From Halobacteriales archaeon QS_9_68_17 (lineage in GTDB: Archaea; Halobacteriota; Halobacteria; Halobacteriales; Natronoarchaeaceae), in the NCBI GenBank assembly GCA_003023565.1, contig PXSA01000002.1, positions 1 through 64,000 of the forward strand: a stretch of 64,000 bases of DNA, written 5' to 3'. The notes beneath the pieces are model-generated. The model was not told where the DNA came from. It saw only the letters and a list, made by a program, of their open reading frames with translations, and did not search any database. The position numbers and the translations under genes were made by a program. Of the stretch, positions 16,872 through 26,605 are shown piece by piece (position 1 is the stretch's first letter; every line of letters starts with the position of its first letter).

Positions 16872-18407
16872 ATGTTGATAGAGACACTCATCGCCGTCAC
16901 GTTCGTCGGCTCGCTCGTCACCTTCGCCGCGCCGAACCGGTGGGCCGGCGAACTGGCGTTCGGGATCAGCGCGCTCCCGTTCGTCGGGGGCCTCGTGATG
17001 TACAGTCAGTTCGACGGAAGCGGTAACGCCCTGATGGGCGGCGAACTCGCCTTCGAGCAGTCCGCCGAGTGGATCACGCTCGGCGCGTACTCGCTCAACT
17101 GGCACACCGGTCTGGACGGCATCAGCATGCCGCTGGTCGTCCTGACGACGGTACTGACCACCCTCGCCATCGCGTCGGCGTGGACGCCCATCGACGAGCG
17201 CCAGTCCCAGTTCTACGGGCTGGTGCTGTTCATGGAGGCGGGCCTGCTGGGCGTCTTCGCGGCGCTCGATTTCTTCGTCTGGTTCGTCTTCTGGGAGGCC
17301 GTCCTCGTCCCGCTGTACCTGCTCATCGGCATCTGGGGCGGCCCGCGCCGGAAGTACGCGGCGATCAAGGTGTTCGTCTACACGAACGTCGCCTCGCTGG
17401 CGATGTTCATCGGCTTCGTCGCGCTGGTGTTCAACCTGCCCATCGAGACGTTCGACCTGCCGACGGTCGCGCAGGCGCTGGCGAACGACCGGCTACAGGC
17501 CCCCGGCTGGACCAGCGTGAGCGCGCTGAAAACGGGCGCGTTCGTCGCGATGTTCGCCGGGTTCGCGGTGAAGGTGCCCGTCGTCCCGTTCCACACGTGG
17601 CTGCCCGACGCCCACGTCGAAGCGCCGACCCCGGTGTCGGTGCTGCTGGCCGGCGTCCTCCTGAAGATGGGGACGTACGCGCTGCTGCGGTTCAACTTCA
17701 CGATGCTCGCCGACGTCGCCACGCAGTACGCGGAGGTAATCGCCGTCTTCGCCGTGGTGAGCGTCATCTACGGTGCCTTGCTGGCGCTGGCCCAGCAGGA
17801 CCTCAAACGCATCGTCGCGTACTCCTCGGTCTCGTCGATGGGGTACGTGATACTCGGTCTCGTCGCGTACACGACCTACGGGGTCGGCGGCGCGACGTTC
17901 CAGATGATCTCCCACGGCCTCATCTCCGGCCTGATGTTCATGGCCGTCGGCGTCATCTACAACACGACACACACCCGGATGGTGACCGACATGTCCGGTC
18001 TGGCGGACCGGATGCCGGTCACGGTCGGCATCCTCATCGGCGGCGCGTTCGGCTACATGGGCCTGCCGCTGATGTCCGGGTTCGCCGCCGAGTTCTTCGT
18101 GTTCCTCGGTGCGTTCCGCTCGGGGACGCTCTCGGGCGCGCCGGTGTTCACCGCGGTGGCGATGTTCGGCATCGTCATCGTGGCGGGGTACCTGCTGTTC
18201 GCGATGCAGCGGACGCTGTTCGGGCCGTTCCGCCTCGACACGGACTACGAGGTCGGCCCCGCGCCGCTGCACGACGTGGCACCGCTTTTCGCCCTGCTGC
18301 TGCTCGTCATCGCGCTCGGCGTCGCACCCGACCTCTTCTTCGACATGATCCGTGACGCCGTCAACCAGATGCCCCTCGTCGAAGCGGACCTCGGAGGTGG
18401 TTACTGA
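16872..18407 (+). CDS. nuoM: NADH dehydrogenase-like complex subunit M
   Basis: Antiporter-like subunit of 511 residues, about 14 helices. Signatures: FWEAVLVPLYLLIGIWGGPRR, FAVKVPVVPFHTWLPDAHVE, TPVSVLLAGVLLKMGTYALL, DLKRIVAYSSVSSMGYVILG, HGLISGLMFMAVGVIY and GLPLMSGFAAEFFVF. The start immediately follows the nuoL stop and the stop overlaps the nuoN start. Confidence 0.95.
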   Translation: MLIETLIAVTFVGSLVTFAAPNRWAGELAFGISALPFVGGLVMYSQFDGSGNALMGGELAFEQSAEWITLGAYSLNWHTGLDGISMPLVVLTTVLTTLAIASAWTPIDERQSQFYGLVLFMEAGLLGVFAALDFFVWFVFWEAVLVPLYLLIGIWGGPRRKYAAIKVFVYTNVASLAMFIGFVALVFNLPIETFDLPTVAQALANDRLQAPGWTSVSALKTGAFVAMFAGFAVKVPVVPFHTWLPDAHVEAPTPVSVLLAGVLLKMGTYALLRFNFTMLADVATQYAEVIAVFAVVSVIYGALLALAQQDLKRIVAYSSVSSMGYVILGLVAYTTYGVGGATFQMISHGLISGLMFMAVGVIYNTTHTRMVTDMSGLADRMPVTVGILIGGAFGYMGLPLMSGFAAEFFVFLGAFRSGTLSGAPVFTAVAMFGIVIVAGYLLFAMQRTLFGPFRLDTDYEVGPAPLHDVAPLFALLLLVIALGVAPDLFFDMIRDAVNQMPLVEADLGGGY

Positions 18408-19915
18408 TGGCTCTGTACGAACTCCCGGAGTGGGCAGGGCTCGCCCCCGCGGTGATCCTGGCGGCGACCTCGCTCGTCCTGCTTCTCGTCGACAGCATCG
18501 ATCCCGACTCGTCGAACCGCCCCGCGCTCGCCGGCACGGCGACGACCGGTGCGCTGCTCTCGCTCGCGGTCACCGGCTGGTTCCTCGTCGCCGGCGTCGG
18601 TGACCCCGACGGACGCGGCGTCATCTCGCTGTTCGGCGGCCAACTGGTCGTCGACCAGACGAGCCTGCTGTTCACGTTCATCTTCGCGAGCGTGACGACG
18701 ATGGTGACGGTCGCGAGCTACGACTACCTGCGCGGCCACGCCTATCAGGCCGAGTACTACTCGCTGATCATGCTGGCCGCGACGGGCATGGCGACGATGG
18801 CGAGCTCCGCGAGCCTGGCGACCGTGTTCGTCAGCTTCGAGCTGCTCAGCCTCTCGTCGTACGCGCTCGTCGCGTACCTCAAGGACAACCGCGGGAGCGT
18901 CGAGGCCGGTCTGAAGTACTTCCTCATCGGCGCGCTCTCCTCGGCCGTGCTCGTCTACGGCATCAGCCTGGTGTACGCCGTCACCGGCTCGCTCCGGCTG
19001 GCGGCCGTCGCCGAGGCGGCCGCGGGCACCGAACTCGTCGGCGTCCTCGGTCTGGGCGTCCTGATGGTGCTCGGCGGCTTCGCGTTCAAGACGGCGTCCG
19101 TCCCGTTCCACTTCTGGGCCCCCGAGGCCTACGAGGGCGCGCCCGCGCCCATCAGCGGGTTCCTCTCGTCGGCGTCGAAGGCCGCGGGGTTCGTCGTCGC
19201 CTTCCGCGTGTTCACCGTCGCGTTCCCGGTCGAGCAGTTCCTGGACCTGGGCGTCGACTGGGTGTTCGCGGTCCAGATCCTCGCGGTCGTGACGATGACG
19301 CTCGGTAACTTCGCCGCGGCGACGCAGAACGAGGTCAAGCGCATGCTCGCGTACTCGTCGGTCGGCCACGCGGGCTACGCGCTCATCGGGCTGGCGGCCA
19401 TCTCGGGGCCGAACAGCGACCTCGTGCTCGGCGCGGGGATGATGCACCTGCTCGTCTACGGCTTCATGAACACCGGCGCGTTCCTGTTCATCGCGCTGGC
19501 GGAGTACTGGGACGTCGGCCGCACGTTCGAGGACTACTACGGCCTCGCGTCGCGAGCCCCGGTCGCCTCGCTGGCGATGACGGTGTTCATGCTCAGCCTC
19601 GCGGGTCTCCCGCCGTTCGGCGGCTTCGCGAGCAAGTACATCCTGTTCATGGGCGCGGTCAACGCCGGCTTCTGGTGGCTGGCCGCCGTCGGTGCCGTCA
19701 ACAGCGCGCTGTCGCTGTACTACTACTCGCGGGTCGTCAAGGCGCTGTGGATCGAGGAGCCGAGCGACGACGTCGCGAAGGTCGGCATCACCGAACAGCC
19801 GATCGGCATCTACGCCGCCATCGTGTTCGCGGCCGTCGTGACGGTCGCGCTCCTGCCCGCGTTCGGCCCCGTCACGGAGACGGCGGTCAGCGCGGCCGGT
19901 GCGTTGCTGCCCTGA
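18407..19915 (+). CDS. nuoN: NADH dehydrogenase-like complex subunit N
   Basis: Third antiporter-like subunit, 502 residues. Signatures: FELLSLSSYALVAY, GLKYFLIGALSSAVLVYGISL, KTASVPFHFWAPEAYEGAP, VKRMLAYSSVGHAGYALIG and LAGLPPFGGFASKYILF. Last gene of the operon; no nuoE, F or G follow, so electrons must enter from a donor other than an NADH-binding module, as is typical for archaeal complexes. A T-rich stretch (cgttttttccgtt, 19931-19943) just after the stop may be the terminator. Confidence 0.95.
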   Translation: MALYELPEWAGLAPAVILAATSLVLLLVDSIDPDSSNRPALAGTATTGALLSLAVTGWFLVAGVGDPDGRGVISLFGGQLVVDQTSLLFTFIFASVTTMVTVASYDYLRGHAYQAEYYSLIMLAATGMATMASSASLATVFVSFELLSLSSYALVAYLKDNRGSVEAGLKYFLIGALSSAVLVYGISLVYAVTGSLRLAAVAEAAAGTELVGVLGLGVLMVLGGFAFKTASVPFHFWAPEAYEGAPAPISGFLSSASKAAGFVVAFRVFTVAFPVEQFLDLGVDWVFAVQILAVVTMTLGNFAAATQNEVKRMLAYSSVGHAGYALIGLAAISGPNSDLVLGAGMMHLLVYGFMNTGAFLFIALAEYWDVGRTFEDYYGLASRAPVASLAMTVFMLSLAGLPPFGGFASKYILFMGAVNAGFWWLAAVGAVNSALSLYYYSRVVKALWIEEPSDDVAKVGITEQPIGIYAAIVFAAVVTVALLPAFGPVTETAVSAAGALLP

Positions 19916-19994
19916 CCGGCGACCGCGGCTTCGTTTTTTCCGTTCTCCCGCCGAGAGCGCTACGTTTTAACCGTAGGGGACGCGAGTAGGGGGT

Positions 19995-21500
19995 ATGGTT
20001 TCCCGGCTCGTGCTGGGATGCGGGGCGGTCGGCCAGCGACTCATCGAGAAGATCGCCAGCCGCGACGGCGACCTCGAAGTCATCTGCGGCGACCGCGACC
20101 GCGTCGAGACGCTCCGCAACGACAACGTCCGCGCCAAGCACGCTGACCCCGCGGATCCCGATATCGCGCGAGAGGCCGCGCCAACGACGGTGGACGTGGT
20201 GGTGGTCGCCGGCGACGACGCCGAGCGCAACGTCCGTCTTGCGCGGCAAGCGGCCGCTGCGTTCCCGGACGCCTTCAGGATGGCCTACACCGGCGTCGAA
20301 CCGACCGACGACCAGCGGGCGGCGCTCGGCGAAGCGGTCCACAGGGTCGTCGACCCCGGGTCCGCGACCGCGGCGTACCTGACCGACCTCGTGGCGAGCG
20401 AGGAGGGGGTTCAGGCCCGACGCCTGCGCCGGACGCTCCGCCGTATCGACGGGACGCTGGCCGTGATTATGCACGACAACCCGGACCCCGACGCCATCGC
20501 CAGCGCGGTCGCGCTGTCCCGGATCGCCGACACCGTCGGCCTGGACGCGGTCGCCTGCTACTACGGGGACATCAGCCACCAGGAGAACCGCGCGCTGGTG
20601 AACCTGCTCGACCTCGATCTCCGGCAGCTCGGCCCGGACGACGACCTGAACGCGTTCGACGGGTTCGCGCTCGTCGACCACTCGCGTCCGGGCGTCAACG
20701 ACCAGTTGCCGGAGGACACTCCGACCGACGTGGTGATCGACCACCACCCGCCCCGGGCACCGGTGGAAGCGAGATTCGTCGACCTCCGGAGCGACGTGGG
20801 GGCGACGAGCACGCTCATGACGGGCTATCTCGACCAGTTCGGTCTGGAGATAGACCGGACGGTGGCCACGGCACTGCTGTACGGGGTCCGGATCGACACC
20901 GCGGACTTCAGCCGGGAGGTGTCGGCCGCGGACTTCGACGCGGCGGCGCTGCTGTTGCCACACGTCGACACCGGCGTACTGGAGCGTGTCGAGTCGCCCA
21001 GCGTCAGCACGGACACGCTGGAGACGGTCGGCAACGCCGTCCGGAACCGGGAGGTCCGCGAGGACGTGCTCTGTTCGTGCGTCGGCGAGATAGGCGACCG
21101 AGACGCGCTGGCGCAGGCCGCCGACAGGTTGCTCGATATGGACGGGATCCACACGACCGTCGTGTACGGGCACGCCGACGGCGTCATCTACCTCTCCGCG
21201 CGCTCGCGAGGGTCGGACCTCGACCTCGGCGAGACGCTGCGGTCGGCCTACGACCAGATCGGCAGCGCGGGCGGACACGCGGACATGGCCGGAGCGCAGA
21301 TACCGCTCGGCGTCATCGGCGAGGTCGAGGGCGACGAGCGCCTCGACCGGGTCGTCCGGGACGTAGTCACCGACCGGTTCTTCGACGCGGTGCAGGACAC
21401 GCGCCTCGACCGCCCCGCGTCGTTCTCGACCGAGACGGGGAGCTTCGAGTTCCCCTTCGCGGCCGCCGACCCCGACGCCCCGGGCGACTCGGGAGCGTAG
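19995..21500 (+). CDS. RCK/TrkA-N domain fused to DHH-DHHA1 phosphoesterase
   Basis: Residues about 1-120 form a Rossmann RCK_N domain (VLGCGAVGQRLIEKI, then VVVVAGDD), normally a nucleotide-sensing module of K+ channels. Residues about 150-310 are a DHH phosphoesterase with the metal motifs DNPDPDAIASA, LVDHSRPG and DHHPPR; the DHHA1 substrate domain follows with GSAGGHADMAG. Enzymes of this fold hydrolyse cyclic dinucleotides or short oligonucleotides. The fusion suggests hydrolysis controlled by a bound nucleotide, but the substrate is not known. Acidic C-terminal tail. Promoter-like ctacgttttaac lies 35 bases upstream. Confidence 0.8.
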   Translation: MVSRLVLGCGAVGQRLIEKIASRDGDLEVICGDRDRVETLRNDNVRAKHADPADPDIAREAAPTTVDVVVVAGDDAERNVRLARQAAAAFPDAFRMAYTGVEPTDDQRAALGEAVHRVVDPGSATAAYLTDLVASEEGVQARRLRRTLRRIDGTLAVIMHDNPDPDAIASAVALSRIADTVGLDAVACYYGDISHQENRALVNLLDLDLRQLGPDDDLNAFDGFALVDHSRPGVNDQLPEDTPTDVVIDHHPPRAPVEARFVDLRSDVGATSTLMTGYLDQFGLEIDRTVATALLYGVRIDTADFSREVSAADFDAAALLLPHVDTGVLERVESPSVSTDTLETVGNAVRNREVREDVLCSCVGEIGDRDALAQAADRLLDMDGIHTTVVYGHADGVIYLSARSRGSDLDLGETLRSAYDQIGSAGGHADMAGAQIPLGVIGEVEGDERLDRVVRDVVTDRFFDAVQDTRLDRPASFSTETGSFEFPFAAADPDAPGDSGA

Positions 21501-21539
21501 TCCGGGAACCTTTTTGCTCGCAGGCGGCGTTCCCCCGGT

Positions 21540-22313
21540 ATGAGCGATGGCGACGGGGGGACCCCCAGAGTGCGGGAGTACATGACCCGCGACGTGGTGA
21601 CGGTGTCGCCGGACGACTCGGCCGGCGAGGTGTCCGAGCGGATCGCCGAGAGCGAGGAACACTCCGGCTTCCCCGTCACCGACCGCCGCCGCGTGGAGGG
21701 GTTCGTCAGCGCGCGGGACCTGCTTCTGGCCGACGACGCCGACCCGCTGTTCAAGCTGATGACCGACGACCTCATCGTCGCCCACCCCGAGATGAAGGTG
21801 ACCGACGCCGCCCGCGTCATCCTGCGCTCCGGCATCCAGAAGCTTCCGGTCGTCGACGACGCCGGCAACCTCGTCGGTATCATCAGCAACGCGGACGTGA
21901 TCCGGAGCCAGATAGAGCGCGCCACCCCGGAGAAGGTCGGAAAGCTCCGGCGGACCTTAGAGAGCATCCACGACGTCGAACTCCGCGAGGAGCGGCGGGA
22001 GGTCCCGCTTCACGACCTCACGCCGACGCAGGGGCGGGTGTACGCGGACGAACTGGAGCGCGGCCTCGCGGAACCGCTCGTCGTCATCGACAACGACGGG
22101 AAACTCCTGCTCGCCGACGGCCACCACCGCGTCCTCGCGGCCAACCGCCTCGACATCGACGAGATGGACGCATACGTCATCGTCGTCGACGAGGGGGTCG
22201 AACTGGGGATGGAACGCACCGCGCGAAACGAGGGGCTGGAGACGCTGGAAGACGTCGAGGTCGTCGACTACGCGCGGCACCCACTGGTCGAGACGACCGA
22301 ACGGTTGCAGTAG
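21540..22313 (+). CDS. Tandem CBS domain protein with C-terminal ParB/Srx-like domain
   Basis: Two CBS domains (REYMTRDVVTVSPDDSAGEV... and LIVAHPEMKVTDAARVILRSGIQKLPVVD), which usually bind adenine nucleotides, are followed by a ParB-like domain with the core LLADGHHRVLAANRL. The ADGHHR motif also marks the archaeal ADP-dependent serine kinase SerK group, which shares the ParB/Srx fold, so a small-molecule kinase role is as plausible as DNA partitioning. Single gene between the DHH protein and the mutase gene. Confidence 0.75.
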   Translation: MSDGDGGTPRVREYMTRDVVTVSPDDSAGEVSERIAESEEHSGFPVTDRRRVEGFVSARDLLLADDADPLFKLMTDDLIVAHPEMKVTDAARVILRSGIQKLPVVDDAGNLVGIISNADVIRSQIERATPEKVGKLRRTLESIHDVELREERREVPLHDLTPTQGRVYADELERGLAEPLVVIDNDGKLLLADGHHRVLAANRLDIDEMDAYVIVVDEGVELGMERTARNEGLETLEDVEVVDYARHPLVETTERLQ

Positions 22314-22410
22314 GCGCGTACACGCCGGCGATGGCCGCCGGTCGGCGACCCCTTGCCGCGTTTCTCCGCTCCCGGAATCCTTAATGTGCGGTCCGGCAAT
22401 ATTTACGATC

Positions 22411-24111
22411 ATGTACGACGATGACGAACTCGCGGACATCCGCGAAGCCAGGGAGGAGTGGGAGGAGGAGACGCTCGGTCCCGTACTCGACCGGTTCGGC
22501 GAGCGGAAGGAGCGCTTCGCCACGGTGTCGAACCTCGACGTCGACCGGCTCTACACCCCGGAGGACGTGTCGGGGACGGACTACGAGCAGGACCTCGGGT
22601 TCCCCGGCGAACCGCCGTTCACCCGCGGCGTCTACCCGACGATGTACCGCGGGCGGACGTGGACGATGCGGCAGTTCGCCGGCTTCGGCACCGCGGAGGA
22701 GACCAACGAGCGCTTCCACTACCTCACCGAGGAGGGCCAGACGGGCCTCTCGACGGCGTTCGACATGCCGACCCTGATGGGTAAGGACTCCGACGACCCC
22801 CTCTCCGACGGCGAGGTCGGCAAGGAGGGCGTCGCCGTCGACACCCTGCGGGACATGGAGATACTGTTCGACGGCATCGACCTCGGCGAGGTGTCGACCT
22901 CCTTCACTATCAACCCGAGCGCGCCGATCATCTACGCGATGTACGTGGCGCTCGCAGACCAGCAGGGCGTCCCCCGCGAGGAGGTGCGCGGAACCCTCCA
23001 GAACGACATGCTGAAGGAGTTCATCGCGCAGAAGGAGTGGGTCGTCCCGCCGGAGCCGAGCCTCGACATCGTCACCGACACCATCGAGTTCGCCGTCGAG
23101 GAGACGCCGACGTTCAAGCCCATCTCCGTTTCGGGCTACCACATCCGCGAGGCCGGGTCGACCGCCGCGCAGGAACTCGCCTTTACCCTCTCCGACGGGT
23201 TCGCGTACGTCGAGGACTGCCTCGACCGCGGCCTCGATGTCGATGAGTTCGCCCCGCAGCTCTCGTTTTTCTTCAACTCGCACAACGCCATCTTCGAGGA
23301 GGTGGCGAAGTTTCGCGCCGCCCGGCGCATCTACGCGCGGGTCATGGACGAGTGGTACGACGCCGACAGCAAGGCGTCGAAACAACTGAAGTTCCACACA
23401 CAGACCGCCGGCCAGTCGCTGACGGCCCAACAGCCGATGAACAACATCGTCCGGGTCACCATTCAGGCACTCGCCGGGGTGTTGGGCGGCACGCAGAGCC
23501 TCCACACCAACAGCTTCGACGAGGCGCTCGCGCTCCCCAGCGAGGAGGCCGTCCGCGTCGCCCTGCGCACCCAGCAGATCATCTCCGAGGAAAGCGGCGC
23601 GGCCGACATCGTCGATCCGCTCGGCGGTAGCTACGCCGTCGAGGCGCTCACCGACGAGGTCGAGGGAAAGACGATGGCGTACATCGAGGAGATCCGGGAG
23701 ATGGGCGAGGGGTCGATGCGCGACGGCGTCCTCACCGGGATCGAGAACGGCTACTTCCACCGGGAGATCCAGGACGCCTCCTACGAGTACCAGGAGCGCG
23801 TCGAGCGCGGCGAGGAGGTCGTCGTCGGCGTCAACCGGTTCGAGATCGAGGAGGACACCCGTCCGGAGACCCTCAAGGTCGACGAGGACGTCCAGCGCCG
23901 GCAGCGCGACCGTCTGGAGCAGGTCAAGGCAGAGCGCGACGACGAGGCGGTCGAGGCCGCCCTGACGGCCATCGACGAGGCCGCCGAGAACGGGGACAAC
24001 GTGATGCCGCCCATCGTCGACGCGGTGAAGGCCTACGCCACGATGGGCGAGATCATGCAGGTCTTCGAGAAGCGCTACGGCTCCTACCAGGAGACCGCGA
24101 GCATCGCCTGA
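22411..24111 (+). CDS. mcmA: Methylmalonyl-CoA mutase, large (catalytic) subunit
   Basis: Catalytic TIM-barrel subunit of the B12-dependent mutase that interconverts methylmalonyl-CoA and succinyl-CoA, used in haloarchaeal propionate and methylaspartate-cycle metabolism. Motifs: YPTMYRGRTWTMRQFAGFGT, GLSTAFDMPTLMG, ISVSGYHIREAGSTAAQELA, HTQTAGQSLTAQQPMNNIVR and SLHTNSFDEALALPSEEA. The cobalamin-binding domain is absent, as expected for archaeal two-subunit enzymes; its gene is not in the window. The start MYDDDEL at 22411 is preferred over the in-frame ATG at 22384 because it matches the acidic start usual for this family. Confidence 0.9.
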   Translation: MYDDDELADIREAREEWEEETLGPVLDRFGERKERFATVSNLDVDRLYTPEDVSGTDYEQDLGFPGEPPFTRGVYPTMYRGRTWTMRQFAGFGTAEETNERFHYLTEEGQTGLSTAFDMPTLMGKDSDDPLSDGEVGKEGVAVDTLRDMEILFDGIDLGEVSTSFTINPSAPIIYAMYVALADQQGVPREEVRGTLQNDMLKEFIAQKEWVVPPEPSLDIVTDTIEFAVEETPTFKPISVSGYHIREAGSTAAQELAFTLSDGFAYVEDCLDRGLDVDEFAPQLSFFFNSHNAIFEEVAKFRAARRIYARVMDEWYDADSKASKQLKFHTQTAGQSLTAQQPMNNIVRVTIQALAGVLGGTQSLHTNSFDEALALPSEEAVRVALRTQQIISEESGAADIVDPLGGSYAVEALTDEVEGKTMAYIEEIREMGEGSMRDGVLTGIENGYFHREIQDASYEYQERVERGEEVVVGVNRFEIEEDTRPETLKVDEDVQRRQRDRLEQVKAERDDEAVEAALTAIDEAAENGDNVMPPIVDAVKAYATMGEIMQVFEKRYGSYQETASIA

Positions 24112-24219
24112 CGACCGGTCGTCGTCGGCGAACGGACCGGGTTAGCTTCCCGGCGCTATCTTGCGGTTTCGCTTACTCCTTGAGGAACGTTTAACACGGT
24201 TGTTGTGAAAGCGCGTAGT

Positions 24220-26097
24220 ATGGCGGACAATGACGAGTCTCAAGACGTACAGCTCGAAGCGCGACTCGAAGAGCAGGAGGCGTTCGAGCCGCCGGAGTCG
24301 TTCGTCGAGCAGGCGAACGTCTCGGAGCCGGGTATCTACGAGGAGTTCGAGAAGAACTGGCCGGAGTGCTGGGAGCGGGCCGCCGACCTCCTCGACTGGG
24401 ACCAGGCGTACGACCAGGTGCTCGACGACTCCGACGCGGCCTTCTACGAGTGGTTCACGAACGGGTCGCTGAACGCCTCGTACAACTGCCTCGACCGCCA
24501 CGTCGAGAACGGTCGGAAGAACCAGGCGGCGATTCAGTGGGAAGGGGAACCGGGCGAGACGCGCACGTACACCTATCAGGACCTCTATCGCGAGGTCAAC
24601 GAGTTCGCGGCGGCGCTGGGGGATCTGGGCGTCGGCGAGGACGACGTGGTGACGCTGTACATGCCGATGGTGCCGGAGCTTCCGGTCGCCATGCTAGCAT
24701 GTGCGCGCATCGGTGCGCCCCACAGCGTCGTGTTCGCGGGCTTCTCGGCGGACGCGCTGGCGACGCGGATGAACAGCGCGGACTCCGAACACCTGGTTAC
24801 CGCCGACGGCTACTACCGTCGGGGCGACGCCCTCAACCACAAGCAAAAGGCCGACGAGGGGCTTCGGGGCGTCGACCACGACGTCGAGACCGTCGTCGTC
24901 GACCGCCTCGGCGACGAACTCACCCACTTCCTCGGCGACAGCGCCCACGACTACGATGACCTCGTCGCCGAGTATCAGGGCGAGCGCGTCGACCCGGTGT
25001 CCCGGGACGCGGAGGACATGCTGTTCCTGATGTACACGTCGGGGACGACCGGCGAACCGAAAGGCGTCAAACACACCACCGGCGGCTACCTCTCGTACGT
25101 TAGCTGGACCAGTCGGGCGGTGCTGGACATCGAGACCGGTCACTCATACATCGTGTACGGCCCACTCGCACTGGGGACGACGACGGTGATGTACGAGGGG
25201 ACGCCGGACTACCCCGAGAAGGACCGCCTCTGGGAACTCGTCGAGAAGTACGCCGTCGACATCTTCTACACCGCGCCCACCGCGATCCGGGCGTTCATGA
25301 AGTGGGGCGAGCAGTATCCGAACAGCCATGACCTCTCCAGTCTCCGCCTGCTCGGGACGGTCGGGGAGCCGATCAACCCGCGGGCCTGGAAGTGGTACTA
25401 CAAGCACATCGGCGACGAGGACTGCCCGGTCGTCGACACGTGGTGGCAGACCGAAACCGGCGGCATGATGGTGACGACGCTGCCGGGCGTCAACACGATG
25501 AAGCCCGGCTCCGCCGGCCCGCCCCTTCCCGGCGTCGACGCGCGGGTGATCCGTCCCGACGAGAACGAGGTCGATCCCGGACAGGCCGGCCACCTCACGG
25601 TACAGAAGCCGTGGCCGGGGATGCTGCGGACGCTGTACGACAACGACGAGCGGTTCATCGACGAGTACTGGGCGGAGTACTCCGACCGAGAGGCCGACGA
25701 GTGGGTGTACTTCCCCGAGGACGGCGCGAAGATCGACGAGGACGGCTACATCACGGTGCTGGGTCGGGTCGACGACGTGTTGAACGTGTCGGGGCATCGG
25801 CTCGGGACGATGGAGATAGAGTCGGCGATCGTCGGCGTCGAGGGCGTCGCCGAAGCGGCCGTCGTCGGCGGCGACCACGACGTGAAAGGCGAGGCCGTCT
25901 ACGCCTACGCGATCACCGAGGACGGCTCCGAGGAAAACGACCGACTCCGCCAGGGGATCGTCGAGGGCGTCGAGGACGCCATCGGCCCCATCGCTCGCCC
26001 CGAACGGGTCATTTTCACGCCGGAACTCGGCGACACCTCCACCCTGCGCAACCCCGACGTCGTCGACGACATCCAAAACAAGGTCCGGGGCGACTGA
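24220..26097 (+). CDS. acs: Acetyl-CoA synthetase (AMP-forming), lacking the catalytic-lysine motif
   Basis: Almost complete Acs: P-loop-like YTSGTTGEPKGVKH, WWQTETGG, GLALGTTTVMYEG-type core and the hinge GRVDDVLNVSGHRLGTMEIES. The enzyme would activate acetate to acetyl-AMP and then acetyl-CoA. Near the C-terminus the sequence goes directly from RVIFTPEL to GDTSTLRNP (about 26009-26060). Haloarchaeal relatives carry roughly 22 more residues here, including the PKTRSGK motif whose lysine is needed for adenylate formation. The loss is in frame and appears to lie between two copies of EL. The protein is otherwise 625 residues and intact, so activity is doubtful. It sits upstream of a probable acetate transporter operon. 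Confidence 0.85.
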   Translation: MADNDESQDVQLEARLEEQEAFEPPESFVEQANVSEPGIYEEFEKNWPECWERAADLLDWDQAYDQVLDDSDAAFYEWFTNGSLNASYNCLDRHVENGRKNQAAIQWEGEPGETRTYTYQDLYREVNEFAAALGDLGVGEDDVVTLYMPMVPELPVAMLACARIGAPHSVVFAGFSADALATRMNSADSEHLVTADGYYRRGDALNHKQKADEGLRGVDHDVETVVVDRLGDELTHFLGDSAHDYDDLVAEYQGERVDPVSRDAEDMLFLMYTSGTTGEPKGVKHTTGGYLSYVSWTSRAVLDIETGHSYIVYGPLALGTTTVMYEGTPDYPEKDRLWELVEKYAVDIFYTAPTAIRAFMKWGEQYPNSHDLSSLRLLGTVGEPINPRAWKWYYKHIGDEDCPVVDTWWQTETGGMMVTTLPGVNTMKPGSAGPPLPGVDARVIRPDENEVDPGQAGHLTVQKPWPGMLRTLYDNDERFIDEYWAEYSDREADEWVYFPEDGAKIDEDGYITVLGRVDDVLNVSGHRLGTMEIESAIVGVEGVAEAAVVGGDHDVKGEAVYAYAITEDGSEENDRLRQGIVEGVEDAIGPIARPERVIFTPELGDTSTLRNPDVVDDIQNKVRGD

Positions 26098-26149
26098 ACG
26101 GTACCGTTTTTCGAACGACATCAGACACCGCGAGACGACACACGTAATC

Positions 26150-26605
26150 ATGAAAGACAACGGCACACACGATACCGTGGACGACGGTTCCGCCCGGACG
26201 GACGGAGGAACCGTCACACAGGCCGCACAGAGCCACAGAAGCACCGACTACCTCGACCAGGAGGTGAACCTCCTGAACCCGAGTACGCCGTTTATGCGCG
26301 ACCACCTCCGCGTGGTCTGGACGGGATTCGTTCTCTGGGCGCTTATCGTCTTCGGCCCGGTGACGCTCACCGCCATCGCGCCCGACGTGATGACGACTCT
26401 GATACCCGCGCTTGGCTTCCCGCTGCATTACTTCCTGGTCGCGCTCGGGGCTCCGACGGGCGCGTTGCTGCTCTCGGTCTGGTACGCGCGCAAGCGCGAC
26501 GCGCTAGACGAGAAGTACGGTATCGACCCGGGCAGCGTCAGGAGCGACGGCGACGCAGACGGCACCGGTGACGCCGCGGCCACTGACGGGGGTGCTCAGC
26601 AGTGA
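26150..26605 (+). CDS. DUF4212 small subunit of sodium/solute symporter
   Basis: A 151-residue protein with two membrane helices (VWTGFVLWALIVFGPVT and FPLHYFLVALGAPTGALLLSVWYA), flanked by hydrophilic ends. This is the DUF4212 partner that always precedes VC_2705-type sodium:solute symporters. The N-terminal 50 residues are polar and low-complexity. Its last codons overlap the start of the transporter gene by four bases. Confidence 0.85.
   Translation: MKDNGTHDTVDDGSARTDGGTVTQAAQSHRSTDYLDQEVNLLNPSTPFMRDHLRVVWTGFVLWALIVFGPVTLTAIAPDVMTTLIPALGFPLHYFLVALGAPTGALLLSVWYARKRDALDEKYGIDPGSVRSDGDADGTGDAAATDGGAQQ

Noticed and set aside
14787-17105. A 772-codon minus-strand frame opposite nuoL
   Set aside because: Composition mirrors the antisense of membrane-protein codons; nuoL on the + strand has full family motifs.
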